The notes below the pieces were generated by a model. The model saw nothing but the letters and a program-made list of their open reading frames with translations. It ran no database searches and had not been told where the DNA came from. A stretch of 25,453 nucleotides of DNA from Methanomassiliicoccaceae archaeon (GTDB lineage: Archaea; Thermoplasmatota; Thermoplasmata; Methanomassiliicoccales; Methanomethylophilaceae): positions 1-25,453 of the forward strand of contig JAIRTZ010000141.1 of assembly GCA_031254685.1 (NCBI GenBank), read 5' to 3'. Position 1 is the stretch's first letter, and every line of letters begins with the position of its first letter. Below, in pieces: positions 8,501 to 16,281 of the stretch. The position numbers and the translations under genes were made by a program.

Positions 8501-9893
8501 TCACGATTCTCTGATGGCATTATCGAACCGTCTGTTCTACGACGACCGTCTGATGGTATGCCCGTCGCCGTCGCCCCCGCCGGAGGATATGGGGCTGCAG
8601 CTCAAGTACGTGAGAACGGCGGTCTACGAACGCGGCGTAACGGGAACGAACCCGAAGGAGGCGATGATGATCGCCAGGGCGGTTTGGCACCATTTCATCG
8701 AGACGCCGCAGAGAAGCCTGGGGATAGCGACGTTCAACGTCAACCAGCAGAAGGCGATGACCACGGAGATCGAGAAGATGTTCAAACGCCATCCCGATGC
8801 GCGCGCGAACATGATGAGGCACGCCGACGAGCCGTTCATGATCAGGAATCTTGAGTCCGTACAGGGCGATGAGCGCGACGTGATGTACGTCAGCATCGGT
8901 TACGGGTATGATACGGACAGCAAATTATCCAAGAGCTTCGGCTCGCTCAACCGCGAGGGCGGCGAGAGACGGCTGAATGTGCTGATGACGCGTGCGAGAG
9001 AGCAGTGCGTCATGTTCTCCAATTTCAAATCGGCCGACATGGGAATGCGCGAGGACATGCCCGAGGGCGTGCGCGCCCTGCAGGCGTACCTTGAATATGC
9101 GGAATACGGGCATACGTCAAAATTGGACACGGCGCCGATGAAGGACCCGCTCGCGGAATCGATAGCGACGTTCCTTGCGTCAAAGGGCGTGAAGACGAAG
9201 ATGAACATAGGGACGTCATTGTTCAGGATAGACCTCGCGGTTTGTTCGCCGAAGGACCCCAATGTGTTCGTATTGGCGATATGCCTCGACGGAAGGACGT
9301 ATCAGAGGATGCGTTATACGAGGGACCGCGACAGGATGTTCTCGTTCATGCTGTCAAGAATGGGCTGGGAGTCCTGCCGCGTCTGGTCGATGGACTGGTA
9401 CAGCAATCCCGAAGGCGCCAAGAAACGCCTTTGGAACAAAGTTTCGTCTGTGCTTTCGAAGATATCCGTGGACGCGAAGACGGATTCGCCGCTCTTCAAT
9501 ATCGTTTCCGAAACGATAGAGCTGGAGGCCCCGGTGTGCAGGGACGTGATCTACAACAGGATCAAGAGGACGACGGACGCCCCGAGGGTCACGCCGGCGA
9601 TGAAGAAGGAGGTCGAGGACGTGATAGCGTCATGCATCTACCTCGGAAAGGCTGTGGAGAACGACGGCTTCCTGCTGCTTCCGGGACAGAAGGTCGCCGT
9701 GAGGAAACGGGACGCCGCGGAAAAATGGAAGCCCGAATGGATACACCATTCCGAGTACACGAGGGCGCTCATCGAATGCACCGTCGGCGGTATGACCGAC
9801 GCGGACATCATGACTGCCGCGCTGACAAAGCTCGGGCTGCCGAACACGCAGGAGTTCAGGAGCGAGATAGAACAGTACATGGGAACCGATTGA
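5568..9893 (+). CDS. DUF4011 / superfamily I helicase / REase-like / DUF3320 protein
   Basis: This 1441-aa multidomain ATPase begins at GTG 5568. The N-terminal DUF4011-type region has LLDLGKANNLVNY near residues 16-28. SF1 helicase motifs follow: Walker A EGPPGTGKSQT (about 275-285), Walker B IFDEASQVQP (about 901), GDSKQLPP, WHYRSRHDSLM, ESVQGDERDV and LNVLMTRARE (about 1135). A REase-like (MTES_1575/Vsr-type) domain is at about 1200-1300 (IDLAV...LAICLDG...RDRDR...WSMDW). A DUF3320-type winged segment (PVCRDVIYNRIKRTT) ends the protein. Proteins of this layout occur in defence contexts, and some are single-gene anti-phage systems. Here the neighbours are housekeeping genes and a tRNA. Two expected nuclease residues look replaced (see findings). 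Helicase identity is certain; role is inferred. Confidence 0.9.
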   Translation: MTKNVANDIEKLRAQLLDLGKANNLVNYQIKDERSIQITDSDMEEVLTKLVIDGGGLRVTNVKMAAAGSDDLRSSLSRSDIDGKLERLIQRYKEDFDDLGYTTVFLALGFVVWKGKGGAKAPIVLIPARLKRDDPGNVRIFWSGDDVCVSPTLIEKLKESNVRVPALDAIETVADMRACINAIRTSIEGRAEFGISESIVIDVFDFSRSVMYNDLDTSAWSSISPLVNKILNPPTGNVEKSAERDIPSCTYSILNADASQMHVIMDVLDGHSVVVEGPPGTGKSQTIANIIAECLGNGKTVLFVSEKMAALNIVKKRLDEAVLSRYVLELHSENSNRKNFLKEMERSMTYEAVTEPLSEQECTKLERVRSELDAYAGAISAPIGNRGLSPYQLIGMRESATANIKRRRRNPIRVEIKGPRDIDDEKWDALVSLLRSAADIMPQVMPVKKNVWRDHKVCNLTPDREHSLRDNIANVNKRLDDVNTSSKDVCKIIGVAVPQTLTEIAELNETCESMRKYGGVALKEIMDDDTEGYIKATEPMIAAVFSLQGLRNDILAKYNEKMLEIDVKDVAARYERSSKSLLRRGEAKEIKRMLDSHCRSGPIAEADIPGDLDKVAKYQNELKAFASFDPKSLFGDRWRGAASDAAELRGIRDWTVTVKKNVKNGKFTDTTALLISRGTAGTALEPKIAEMNLCVGDLLRSMGIIDGILGPTVREERADLKPASIRKWLKDLSSNMDSLRPWSNYCDLLNKFENTPISEMAARMCSGDIHPQDLVDSFVLNFSGALLAEAVNERIALKTFTFEAHDMRIRDHDVLDRTILDLNKQKLAARLAKMTSSRMLDEDEKIRILKGEFNRGHGQMSVRKIMNLAGKAVQSIKPCFMMSPRSVAQFLGRGDTKFDIVIFDEASQVQPAESVGSLMRADQAVIMGDSKQLPPTSFFEKKGDSTNDVAVVTDMESLLNLCRAALPIRVLSWHYRSRHDSLMALSNRLFYDDRLMVCPSPSPPPEDMGLQLKYVRTAVYERGVTGTNPKEAMMIARAVWHHFIETPQRSLGIATFNVNQQKAMTTEIEKMFKRHPDARANMMRHADEPFMIRNLESVQGDERDVMYVSIGYGYDTDSKLSKSFGSLNREGGERRLNVLMTRAREQCVMFSNFKSADMGMREDMPEGVRALQAYLEYAEYGHTSKLDTAPMKDPLAESIATFLASKGVKTKMNIGTSLFRIDLAVCSPKDPNVFVLAICLDGRTYQRMRYTRDRDRMFSFMLSRMGWESCRVWSMDWYSNPEGAKKRLWNKVSSVLSKISVDAKTDSPLFNIVSETIELEAPVCRDVIYNRIKRTTDAPRVTPAMKKEVEDVIASCIYLGKAVENDGFLLLPGQKVAVRKRDAAEKWKPEWIHHSEYTRALIECTVGGMTDADIMTAALTKLGLPNTQEFRSEIEQYMGTD

Positions 9894-9918
9894 TATTCGC
9901 GGCGGACATGTGAAAGGT

Positions 9919-9926
9919 CTATATAC
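9919..9926 (+). promoter_or_regulatory. TATA box of tRNA-Ala
   Basis: CTATATAC lies about 30 nt upstream of the first base of the tRNA, the expected distance for an archaeal tRNA promoter. Confidence 0.6.
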
Positions 9927-9950
9927 TTTCCATTTCTTCGCGGTGGCTAA

Positions 9951-10023
9951 GGGCGTGTAGATCAGCTGGTAGATCGCTACCTTCGCAAGGTAGAGGTCGC
10001 GAGTTCAAATCTCGCCGCGTCCA
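9951..10023 (+). tRNA. tRNA-Ala (anticodon CGC)
   Basis: A 73-nt cloverleaf without intron. The acceptor GGGCGTG pairs with CGCGTCC and includes the G3-U70 wobble that defines alanine tRNAs. The D stem is GATC/GATC. The anticodon stem CTACC/GGTAG has loop TTCGCAA, giving anticodon CGC for GCG codons. A 5-nt variable region AGGTC follows. The T stem GCGAG/CTCGC has loop TTCAAAT. The discriminator base is A73 and the 3' CCA is not encoded, as usual in archaea. The T-loop uridine at position 54 would be a substrate for the TrmY pathway encoded at the left edge. Confidence 0.96.
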
Positions 10024-10052
10024 CTTTCGTTCCTTTACTGTTGTTCTTAATT
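10024..10052 (+). terminator. T-rich terminator after tRNA-Ala
   Basis: Immediately after the discriminator base the sequence carries repeated T-rich stretches (CTTTCGTTCCTTTACTGTTG and onward), typical of hairpin-less archaeal termination behind tRNA genes. Confidence 0.4.
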
Positions 10053-10069
10053 GTCCGGTACAGCATAGC

Positions 10070-10076
10070 TTATATC
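10070..10076 (+). promoter_or_regulatory. TATA box of the MFS gene (decides the start)
   Basis: TTATATC starts 29 nt before ATG 10099, the leaderless spacing. This favours ATG 10099 over the in-frame TTG at 10087. Confidence 0.55.
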
Positions 10077-10098
10077 GTCGTACATATTGCGCGGAAAT

Positions 10099-11511
10099 AT
10101 GAGCAAAGAGTGCGAGGTCTTTTCGATGAGGGACAAGCGCATCGTGCTCATCGCCTGCTGCATCGCGGGCTTCATCTCCCCTTTGCTTACGTCGATGATC
10201 AACCTCGCGGTCCCTTCGATCGCGCTTGAGTTCGGCATCAGCGCGCACGACCGCGGATGGCTCGTGATGACGTTCTTCCTTTCCTCGGTGGCCTTCCTCG
10301 TCCCGGTATCGAGGATAGCCGACCTTTACGGAAAGAAGAAGCTGTTCATCATCGGCATCATCATCGTTCTCATATCGTCGCTGATGTCGCCGTTCTCGTC
10401 GTCGTTCTCGATACTTCTGATATGGAGGATCGTGGCCGGCATCGGCACCGCGTGCATATCGTCAACGAGCATCTCGATGATCGCCCAGGTGTACCCGAGG
10501 GCGCAGCGCGGTCTGCCGCTGGCGCTGAACACCATGTGCATCTACATCGGCGCCTCAATGGGCCCGGGGCTCGGAGGCATACTTACGGAGACGTTCGGAT
10601 GGCAGAGCATATTCTTCTCGCTCGTTCCGTTCTCCGTCGCCGCGTTCGTCGCGATAATGTTCTTCAAGACGGATTTCAAGACATCCGAGGGAGAGCCGTT
10701 CGACATGAAGGGGACGATGCTCTACGGTCTCGGAGTGATGACGCTCATGTACGGCATACTGACGTTGCCCGACAGGCTGTCGCCGGCGTTCATAGCCGCC
10801 GGCGCTGTGCTGCTGGTGATGTTCTACAACTTCGAGACGAAGGAAAAATATCCGGTACTGAACGTCGGCCTCTTCAAGGGAAAGGTCTTCAGGAGATCCA
10901 ACATCGCGGCGTTCCTTAACTACGGATCGTCGTACGCCATAATATTCACGCTGAGCCAATACCTGCAGGATGTCGGCGGTATGAGCCCGGGGACGGCGGG
11001 GCTGATCATACTGCTCCAGCCGGCGGTGCAGGCCATCATAACGCCGTTCGCGGGAAGGATGTCCGACAGGATGGATCCGCGCATACTGACGACGGCCGGA
11101 ATGATCATGATGTGCGTCGGCACGGGAATGATGATAACGCTGTCCGTGAACGTTGACGCTGAGATGACCAAGGTTTACGCCATATTATTGTTCACCGGCC
11201 TCGGATACGCGCTGTTCTCGTCGCCGAACACGAACCTCATCATGGGCAACGTGAGCGCGAAGAACTACAGCGAGGCGTCCGGACTGATATCCGTGATGCG
11301 GCAGGTGGGAATGATGTCGTCCGTTGCCGTCGTCGTCTGTATGATATCGGTGATGATGGGAACGACGACGGTCATCGAACCGGGCACGTTCGATCAGTTC
11401 ATGACCGCCGTACGGTATTCGTTCGTCATATGCTTCCTGCTGTCCGCCGCCGGGGCGCTCATGACGTGGTACAGCAGGGATGCGGCCCCTCCGCCCGCGC
11501 CGTGCCCGTAA
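10099..11511 (+). CDS. MFS transporter, DHA2 (EmrB/QacA-like) drug:H+ antiporter family
   Basis: A 470-aa polytopic membrane protein with about 14 hydrophobic helices, the number typical of the DHA2 family. Motif-C-like YIGASMGPGLGGILTETFGW falls near residues 155-175 and is the antiporter signature. Between helices 2 and 3 lies RIADLYGKKKLF, the MFS motif A equivalent. WRIVAGIGTA corresponds to motif B. It probably exports cationic or lipophilic compounds by proton exchange, but the substrate cannot be read from sequence. ATG 10099 is chosen from the TATA spacing. The COG1119-type ABC ATPase gene begins 35 nt downstream, so read-through is possible, although I see no functional link. Confidence 0.9.
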   Translation: MSKECEVFSMRDKRIVLIACCIAGFISPLLTSMINLAVPSIALEFGISAHDRGWLVMTFFLSSVAFLVPVSRIADLYGKKKLFIIGIIIVLISSLMSPFSSSFSILLIWRIVAGIGTACISSTSISMIAQVYPRAQRGLPLALNTMCIYIGASMGPGLGGILTETFGWQSIFFSLVPFSVAAFVAIMFFKTDFKTSEGEPFDMKGTMLYGLGVMTLMYGILTLPDRLSPAFIAAGAVLLVMFYNFETKEKYPVLNVGLFKGKVFRRSNIAAFLNYGSSYAIIFTLSQYLQDVGGMSPGTAGLIILLQPAVQAIITPFAGRMSDRMDPRILTTAGMIMMCVGTGMMITLSVNVDAEMTKVYAILLFTGLGYALFSSPNTNLIMGNVSAKNYSEASGLISVMRQVGMMSSVAVVVCMISVMMGTTTVIEPGTFDQFMTAVRYSFVICFLLSAAGALMTWYSRDAAPPPAPCP

Positions 11512-11546
11512 GAAATCATTGAATACTCCGCGTCCGATAACGCAGC

Positions 11547-12335
11547 GTGAATTATGCCGTAGAGTTCGGGAACGTTTCGCTGGTGCGCGGGGGCGCGCGG
11601 ATACTTGACAATATAACGATCAGTATACCGATCGGGGAGAGCGTCGCGGTCATCGGTCCGAACGGTTCCGGAAAGACGTCGCTGATGAGGCTCCTTAAGG
11701 GCGACGCCAGGCCGTACTATGATGAGACGGGAACGACGACATGCAGGCTCTTCGGACAGGAACGGTGGAATATCTTCGATCTCCGAAAAAAAATGGGCGT
11801 CGTATCCACCGATCTCCAATCGCGGTTCGACGGTTCCGTGTCCGTCGGGGCGGTGATACTCTCGGGATTCTTCAGGACGATGGATGTTTACAAGGACCAT
11901 AAGATAACGGACGGCATGGTCGCGGCCGCCGAGGATGCGGCGGCGCGCGTCGGCATATCCGATAAGATCACGAGAGATATCGGAAAATTATCGCTCGGCG
12001 AAATGAGAAGGACACTGATCGCGCGCGCCCTTGTCCCGAAGCCGGAAATGCTGCTGCTCGACGAACCGATGACCGGATTGGACGTCGTCATCATGAATCA
12101 GTTCAGAACGATGTTCGATTCGCTGATAGAAAGCGGGACGGGCATCGTGATGATAACGCACGACCTCGGCGACATACCCAAGAACATACGGCGCGTGATA
12201 ATGATGAAGGACGGGAAGATATTCGGGGACGGTAAAAAGGATGACATGCTGACGTCGGAGAACGTGTCCGCACTGTTCTCATCCCCGATCAAGGTCACGG
12301 AAGAGAACGGGACGTACCGCATGGGCATGCTCTGA
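11547..12335 (+). CDS. Orphan ABC ATPase, COG1119 (ModF/PhrA-like)
   Basis: A 262-aa ABC-type ATP-binding protein. Walker A GPNGSGKTS is at about residues 37-45, the ABC signature LSLGEMRRTLIARAL at about 147-161, Walker B MLLLDEPMTGLD at about 167-178, and the switch His in ITHDL at about 205. The segment KKMGVVSTDLQSRFDGSVSV...VILSGFF is characteristic of COG1119, named after E. coli ModF. No permease or binding-protein gene is adjacent, so it may act with a distant transporter or have a non-transport role. The GTG start has no Shine-Dalgarno sequence. A weak TATA-like TTGAATAC lies 28 nt upstream, suggesting leaderless expression rather than only co-transcription with the MFS gene. Confidence 0.85.
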   Translation: MNYAVEFGNVSLVRGGARILDNITISIPIGESVAVIGPNGSGKTSLMRLLKGDARPYYDETGTTTCRLFGQERWNIFDLRKKMGVVSTDLQSRFDGSVSVGAVILSGFFRTMDVYKDHKITDGMVAAAEDAAARVGISDKITRDIGKLSLGEMRRTLIARALVPKPEMLLLDEPMTGLDVVIMNQFRTMFDSLIESGTGIVMITHDLGDIPKNIRRVIMMKDGKIFGDGKKDDMLTSENVSALFSSPIKVTEENGTYRMGML

Positions 12336-12376
12336 CGCGTCTTTCGATACCGTATGCGGGCGAAAGAACACAATCA

Positions 12377-12382
12377 TTTAAT
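12377..12382 (+). promoter_or_regulatory. TATA box of rfcL (decides the start)
   Basis: TTTAAT begins 28 nt before ATG 12405. This supports that start rather than the in-frame ATG at 12354, which lies upstream of the box. Confidence 0.5.
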
Positions 12383-12404
12383 CGTACACCCCTATCAGGA
12401 TGCG

Positions 12405-13856
12405 ATGTCTCAGGACTGGACGGAGAAATACAGGCCGGATTCTTTATCGAAGGTCATAGGCAATCCGAAGGCGGTCACTGAGCTCACCGACTGGGCGAAG
12501 AGCTGGAATAGGGGCGTGCCAACGAAACGCGCCGTCATTCTCACTGGCTCCCCGGGCATCGGCAAGACATCGGCGGCGATCGCGCTCGCGAAGGACATGA
12601 AATGGGACGTGATCGAGATGAACGCGTCCGACCATAGGAACGGGGACGCGATAAAGAGTATCGCGCTGAAGGGCGCGAAACTCAATACGTTCATGGAGGA
12701 CGGCAAATACGTGAGCACCAAGGAAGGCGGACGGAAGCTGATCATCCTCGACGAGGCCGACAATCTGTTCGGACGCGAGGACAAGGGCGCTGTGCCGGCG
12801 ATATCGGAGCTGATAAAGAGCACGATGCAGCCTGTTGTGCTGATCGTCAACGACCTTTACGCGCTGACCAAGAAGAGCAACACCGTAAAAACAGAAACGA
12901 TACAGATAACGTTCATGCGCCCGCGCGTGACGGAGATAGTGAAGGCGCTGGACAGGATCGCAAAGGCCGAGAATATAACCGCGGACCCGGAAGCGCTGAG
13001 AAAGATGGCCGAGAATTCGAACGGCGATATGCGCGCCGCCGTCCGTAACCTTGAATCGCTGGCCCTCGGACGCAATGCGATCACGAACGACGATGCCGGC
13101 GAGTTATCCGACAGGATCGTGAGAAAGGACATCTACGACCTGATGAACGCGATATTCCGCGAAAAGGACCCGATGAAGGCGCGCAGGATGCAGATGGACA
13201 CCGATGAGACCCCCGATCACATAATGATGTGGATCGACGAGAACATGCCGTTCGAGTTCAGGGACCGCGGGGACCTGATGAGAGGTTACGACCGTTTGGC
13301 GAGGGCCGACGTGTTCATGGGGCGCGTCGGGAGACGCCAGTACTTCAGGTTCTGGGCATACGCCGGGGATATGATGTCAGCCGGCGTGAACATTTCCAGA
13401 CGTTCGGAGAGACCGTCGTACGAACGGTTCCGTTTCCCGATGTACCTGATGAAGATGTCGCGCAGCAAGGAGACACGCAAAATCAAGAATAACGTATGCA
13501 CGAAGCTCGCGGCGGTCATCCATACGTCCACCGCGCGTATATCCAACGACGTTCTCCCGTCATTGAAGATAATGCTCAGGAATGATCCGGAATTGGCGAG
13601 GTCGCTGGTCATCCTGGCGGACCTCGAGGCGGAGGAGGTCGCGTTCCTGCTTGACGCCAAGGAGGACTCGAAGGCTGTGAGAGATATCATGCCGGCGGAT
13701 CCGAAGAACATCCCGGAGCCGGAGACAAGATCCGAGGCCAAGCCGGCACGGAAGACGGCGGCCGCAAAGAAGGAACCGCAGCCGGAGACAGCAAAGAAAG
13801 AGGATCCGAAGAAGGAACCGCAGCCCGGGTCGCAGAAGAGCCTTTTCCAATTCTGA
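12405..13856 (+). CDS. rfcL: Replication factor C large subunit (clamp loader)
   Basis: RfcL joins four small RFC subunits to open PCNA and load it at primer-template junctions, using ATP. The 483-aa protein starts MSQDWTEKYRP, the standard RFC box. It carries Walker A GSPGIGKTS at about residues 48-56, Walker B ILDEADN at about 112-118, and a sensor-2/lid region with NSNGDMRAAVRNLE. The all-alpha collar domain follows. The C-terminal 45 residues are a Lys/Pro/Ala/Glu-rich linker with a repeated KKEPQPE unit, ending in a PIP box QKSLFQF for PCNA binding at the extreme end. The upstream ATG 12354 would add 17 residues unlike the family. taw1 begins 9 nt downstream. Confidence 0.95.
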   Translation: MSQDWTEKYRPDSLSKVIGNPKAVTELTDWAKSWNRGVPTKRAVILTGSPGIGKTSAAIALAKDMKWDVIEMNASDHRNGDAIKSIALKGAKLNTFMEDGKYVSTKEGGRKLIILDEADNLFGREDKGAVPAISELIKSTMQPVVLIVNDLYALTKKSNTVKTETIQITFMRPRVTEIVKALDRIAKAENITADPEALRKMAENSNGDMRAAVRNLESLALGRNAITNDDAGELSDRIVRKDIYDLMNAIFREKDPMKARRMQMDTDETPDHIMMWIDENMPFEFRDRGDLMRGYDRLARADVFMGRVGRRQYFRFWAYAGDMMSAGVNISRRSERPSYERFRFPMYLMKMSRSKETRKIKNNVCTKLAAVIHTSTARISNDVLPSLKIMLRNDPELARSLVILADLEAEEVAFLLDAKEDSKAVRDIMPADPKNIPEPETRSEAKPARKTAAAKKEPQPETAKKEDPKKEPQPGSQKSLFQF

Positions 13857-13865
13857 GGTGCCTCC

Positions 13866-14855
13866 GTGGACAGCAAGTACAAAGAATTACTGATAAAACA
13901 GCAATACCGTCTGCATAATGACCACGCCGCGGTGAAACTGTGCCACTGGATGAGGCAGAGCCTGATCTACGGACGCAATTGTTACAAACAGGACTTCTAC
14001 GGGATCGAAAGCCACAGATGCCTTCAGATGACGCCGGCGATAAACGAATGCGACCACATGTGCCGGTTCTGCTGGCGCGTGCAGGGCCATGACTTTCAGG
14101 TGAACGAATGGAGCGAGCCGAAAGAGATGCTTGATTCGCTGATCGCGCATCAGCGTAAACTGCTCACAGGATTCAACGGCGACGAACGATGCTCCAAAGA
14201 ACGGTACGAGGAATCGAAATATCCGAACATGGTGGCCATCTCGCTGGCCGGCGAACCGATACGCTATCCGTACCTTTCCGATTTCATAAAGGAATGCCAT
14301 AACCGCAAGATGACAACGTTCATGGTCACCAACGGCACATATCCCGACGAGCTGGCATCGCTCGATGTGCTGCCCAGGCAGCTTTACGTGACCGTCGCGG
14401 CGCCTAACAAAGAGGTTTACAGACAGACCTGCATGCCGAAGATCGACGACGGCTGGGAACGGCTGATGAGGACCCTTGAATTATTCCCGTCGCTTGATAC
14501 GAGGACCGTCGTAAGGCATACGCTCGTGAAGGACCTGAATTTCGGATGGGTCGACGAGTATGCGAAACTCGATAACATCGCAGACCCCGACCTGATAGAA
14601 CCTAAGGGTTACGTCTTCGTAGGCGGTTCGAGAACGCGGTTGTCGATGGCGAACATGCCGTCCCATCCGGAGATACTGGACTTTTCCGAACGTCTCGCGG
14701 AAAGGACCGGGATGGCCGTGCTGAAACAGAAGCCGGACAGCCGCGTGACATTGCTCGGAAGACCGGGCACGGAGACCGACGTGAAAAAATTATACGCGTC
14801 CGAAGAAACGCGGCTGTGCGCCTGCAGAAAGGTCATTTCTCCCTCGGATTTGTGA
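13866..14855 (+). CDS. taw1: 4-demethylwyosine synthase (Taw1/TYW1), radical SAM
   Basis: Taw1 condenses pyruvate-derived carbons onto N1-methylguanosine-37 of tRNA-Phe to form 4-demethylwyosine, the first tricyclic step of wyosine synthesis. The 329-aa protein has the radical SAM cluster motif C62-x3-C66-x2-C69 (CDHMCRFC). It also has Cys26, Cys39 and Cys52 for the second 4Fe-4S cluster, the same numbering as in the M. jannaschii enzyme, which strongly supports the GTG start at 13866. SLAGEPIRYPYLSDFI and TNGTYPDEL are core radical SAM strands. A wyosine-specific C-terminal domain (GYVFVGGSRTRLS) follows. GAGGTG at 13855-13860 is a good ribosome binding site overlapping the rfcL stop, so co-transcription with rfcL is likely. 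Confidence 0.95.
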   Translation: MDSKYKELLIKQQYRLHNDHAAVKLCHWMRQSLIYGRNCYKQDFYGIESHRCLQMTPAINECDHMCRFCWRVQGHDFQVNEWSEPKEMLDSLIAHQRKLLTGFNGDERCSKERYEESKYPNMVAISLAGEPIRYPYLSDFIKECHNRKMTTFMVTNGTYPDELASLDVLPRQLYVTVAAPNKEVYRQTCMPKIDDGWERLMRTLELFPSLDTRTVVRHTLVKDLNFGWVDEYAKLDNIADPDLIEPKGYVFVGGSRTRLSMANMPSHPEILDFSERLAERTGMAVLKQKPDSRVTLLGRPGTETDVKKLYASEETRLCACRKVISPSDL

Positions 14856-14883
14856 AATACTTCGTAAACAGTTCTCTTTCATA

Positions 14884-14921
14884 ACTTAATATCTTTATAC
14901 TAATAGTGATATTATATAAGT
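14884..14921 (+). promoter_or_regulatory. Promoter and possible operator of the HxlR gene
   Basis: TTTATACT begins at 14894, 28 nt before ATG 14922, and suits leaderless expression. Around it, ACTTAATAT (14884-14892) and an AT-rich ATATTATATAAGT ending at 14920 form an imperfect dyad spanning TATA box and start site. HxlR proteins often bind such dyads next to their own gene, so autoregulation is plausible. Confidence 0.45.
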
Positions 14922-15263
14922 ATGTTAAACTCGCCCAGAATAGATTGCGCAATAGACGCGACAATGTCCCTGATAGAGGGAAGATGGAAAGCTGTCATTC
15001 TGTGTAAGCTCAAAGAGAAAGGCGAGATGCGCTTCAATCACATAATAAAAGAGGTCTCCGCCATCTCTCCGAGGATGCTCACCAAGCAGCTGAAGGAATT
15101 GGAACGGGACGGTCTGATCACCCGTAAGGCATATTACGAGATACCGCCGCGTGTCGAATATTCGTTAACGGAATTGGGGGAGAGCATGATCCCGGTACTT
15201 ACCGCGATAGCCGACTGGGGATTGAAGAACGTCTTCCGCACGCTCGTAAGGATAGATGAGTGA
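14922..15263 (+). CDS. HxlR-family winged-helix transcriptional regulator
   Basis: A 113-aa protein with the complete HxlR/MarR-like winged helix. The opening CAIDATMSLIEGRWKAVILCKL is the family hallmark, then MRFNHIIKEV, the recognition helix SPRMLTKQLKELERDGLITRKAY and the wing PPRVEYSLTELGESM. Cys9 near the N-terminus sits where many HxlR proteins carry a redox- or electrophile-sensing cysteine, and Cys24 follows. It likely acts as a dimer on palindromic DNA. The gene overlaps the downstream HPr-kinase-like gene by 8 nt, so the two are one unit. The signal and wider targets are unknown. Confidence 0.9.
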   Translation: MLNSPRIDCAIDATMSLIEGRWKAVILCKLKEKGEMRFNHIIKEVSAISPRMLTKQLKELERDGLITRKAYYEIPPRVEYSLTELGESMIPVLTAIADWGLKNVFRTLVRIDE

Positions 15264-16239
15264 GCACCATTTAATATCCCGAGACGATTCCGAACATGAT
15301 AAAATGTCATATCCTGTCAGAATCATCGATATATCGGAGACCGACGAACTGCTGCGGAAACATTCGTCGCTTCCGTTCTACGCCTCGAAGGCGGACATCT
15401 ACGGCGTATGCGTGAAATTGTACACAACGGACCATAAGAACTCGGACATGTGGGCCGACAACTTCTATTCGATGTCCAGCAGCGTCAGGTCGCACGCGAG
15501 GATCGTCTGCGTTGATGAACCGGGCGGAGAGATGAGGGTGCTGTACAACATTGAGACGAGGACCGCGTTCCTTTACAATTTCGATTATTACGGATGGATC
15601 AAGAGCATTGCGCTCGCCGTCGCCTCGGACCTGCTTGAGGATTCGCACGGCGTGAACCATGTGCACGGTGCGGCGCTCGACCTCGGAGGGACGGGCGTCA
15701 CTCTCATAGCGCCTTCGAAAACGGGGAAGACAACGCACTCGTGGGGACTTCTCAGGATGAAGAACGCCCGTCTGATCACGGACGACTGGTATTTCGTAAA
15801 GTCGGAGGGCGGACTGCCGATGGCGATGGGCTCCGAGAAGAACTGTTACATCGACGCGGACATCGGGGACGTATGGGAAGAATACAGACCGTTGGTCACG
15901 ACCACGAAGTTCGATAACAAGGGACGCGGCATAGCGAACGTCAGATGGGTGACCGGTTACGGGTCCGTCATACCGATGACGACGATACGCCATGTGATAA
16001 TGTTAAGACGCGACCCGAAGCAGAAGATAGTGGAGACGCTTGAGCCGAAGGAGGCGCTCGATTACATCAGGAGCGACGACCTGTGCAACCCGCATCAGAT
16101 CGTACGGACCCAGAGAAAAACAAAAATGAGGGAGGCGTTCTTCAGAGGATTCTTCGGGAATTCTCAGGTGAATCTGATAAATACGACAGGGACGCCCGAC
16201 GAAACGCAGAGGATAATACGTGATATCGTGCTCAGGTAA
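15256..16239 (+). CDS. HPr kinase/phosphorylase-like P-loop protein
   Basis: A 327-aa protein whose C-terminal half matches the HprK-like/PEPCK-type P-loop fold. HVHGAALDLGGTGVTLI precedes Walker A APSKTGKTT at residues 152-160, then ARLITDDWYFV with Asp176-Asp177 as the Walker B-like pair. The N-terminal about 130 residues look like a separate alpha/beta region of unknown type. Archaea of this group generally lack a sugar PTS, so an HPr substrate is unlikely and the target is unknown. ATG 15256 overlaps the HxlR stop; ATG 15304 (MSYPVRI) is an alternative that would not overlap. Coupling with HxlR suggests shared regulation. Confidence 0.7.
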   Translation: MSEHHLISRDDSEHDKMSYPVRIIDISETDELLRKHSSLPFYASKADIYGVCVKLYTTDHKNSDMWADNFYSMSSSVRSHARIVCVDEPGGEMRVLYNIETRTAFLYNFDYYGWIKSIALAVASDLLEDSHGVNHVHGAALDLGGTGVTLIAPSKTGKTTHSWGLLRMKNARLITDDWYFVKSEGGLPMAMGSEKNCYIDADIGDVWEEYRPLVTTTKFDNKGRGIANVRWVTGYGSVIPMTTIRHVIMLRRDPKQKIVETLEPKEALDYIRSDDLCNPHQIVRTQRKTKMREAFFRGFFGNSQVNLINTTGTPDETQRIIRDIVLR

Positions 16240-16248
16240 GGGAGCATG

Positions 16249-16258
16249 TTTTAAATAT
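16249..16258 (+). promoter_or_regulatory. TATA box before the 33-codon upstream ORF
   Basis: TTTTAAATAT lies 32 nt before ATG 16282. It would start the mRNA at or very near that ATG, upstream of the transglutaminase-fold gene. Confidence 0.45.
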
Positions 16259-16281
16259 CATAAAGTAACTAATTAAAGCCA

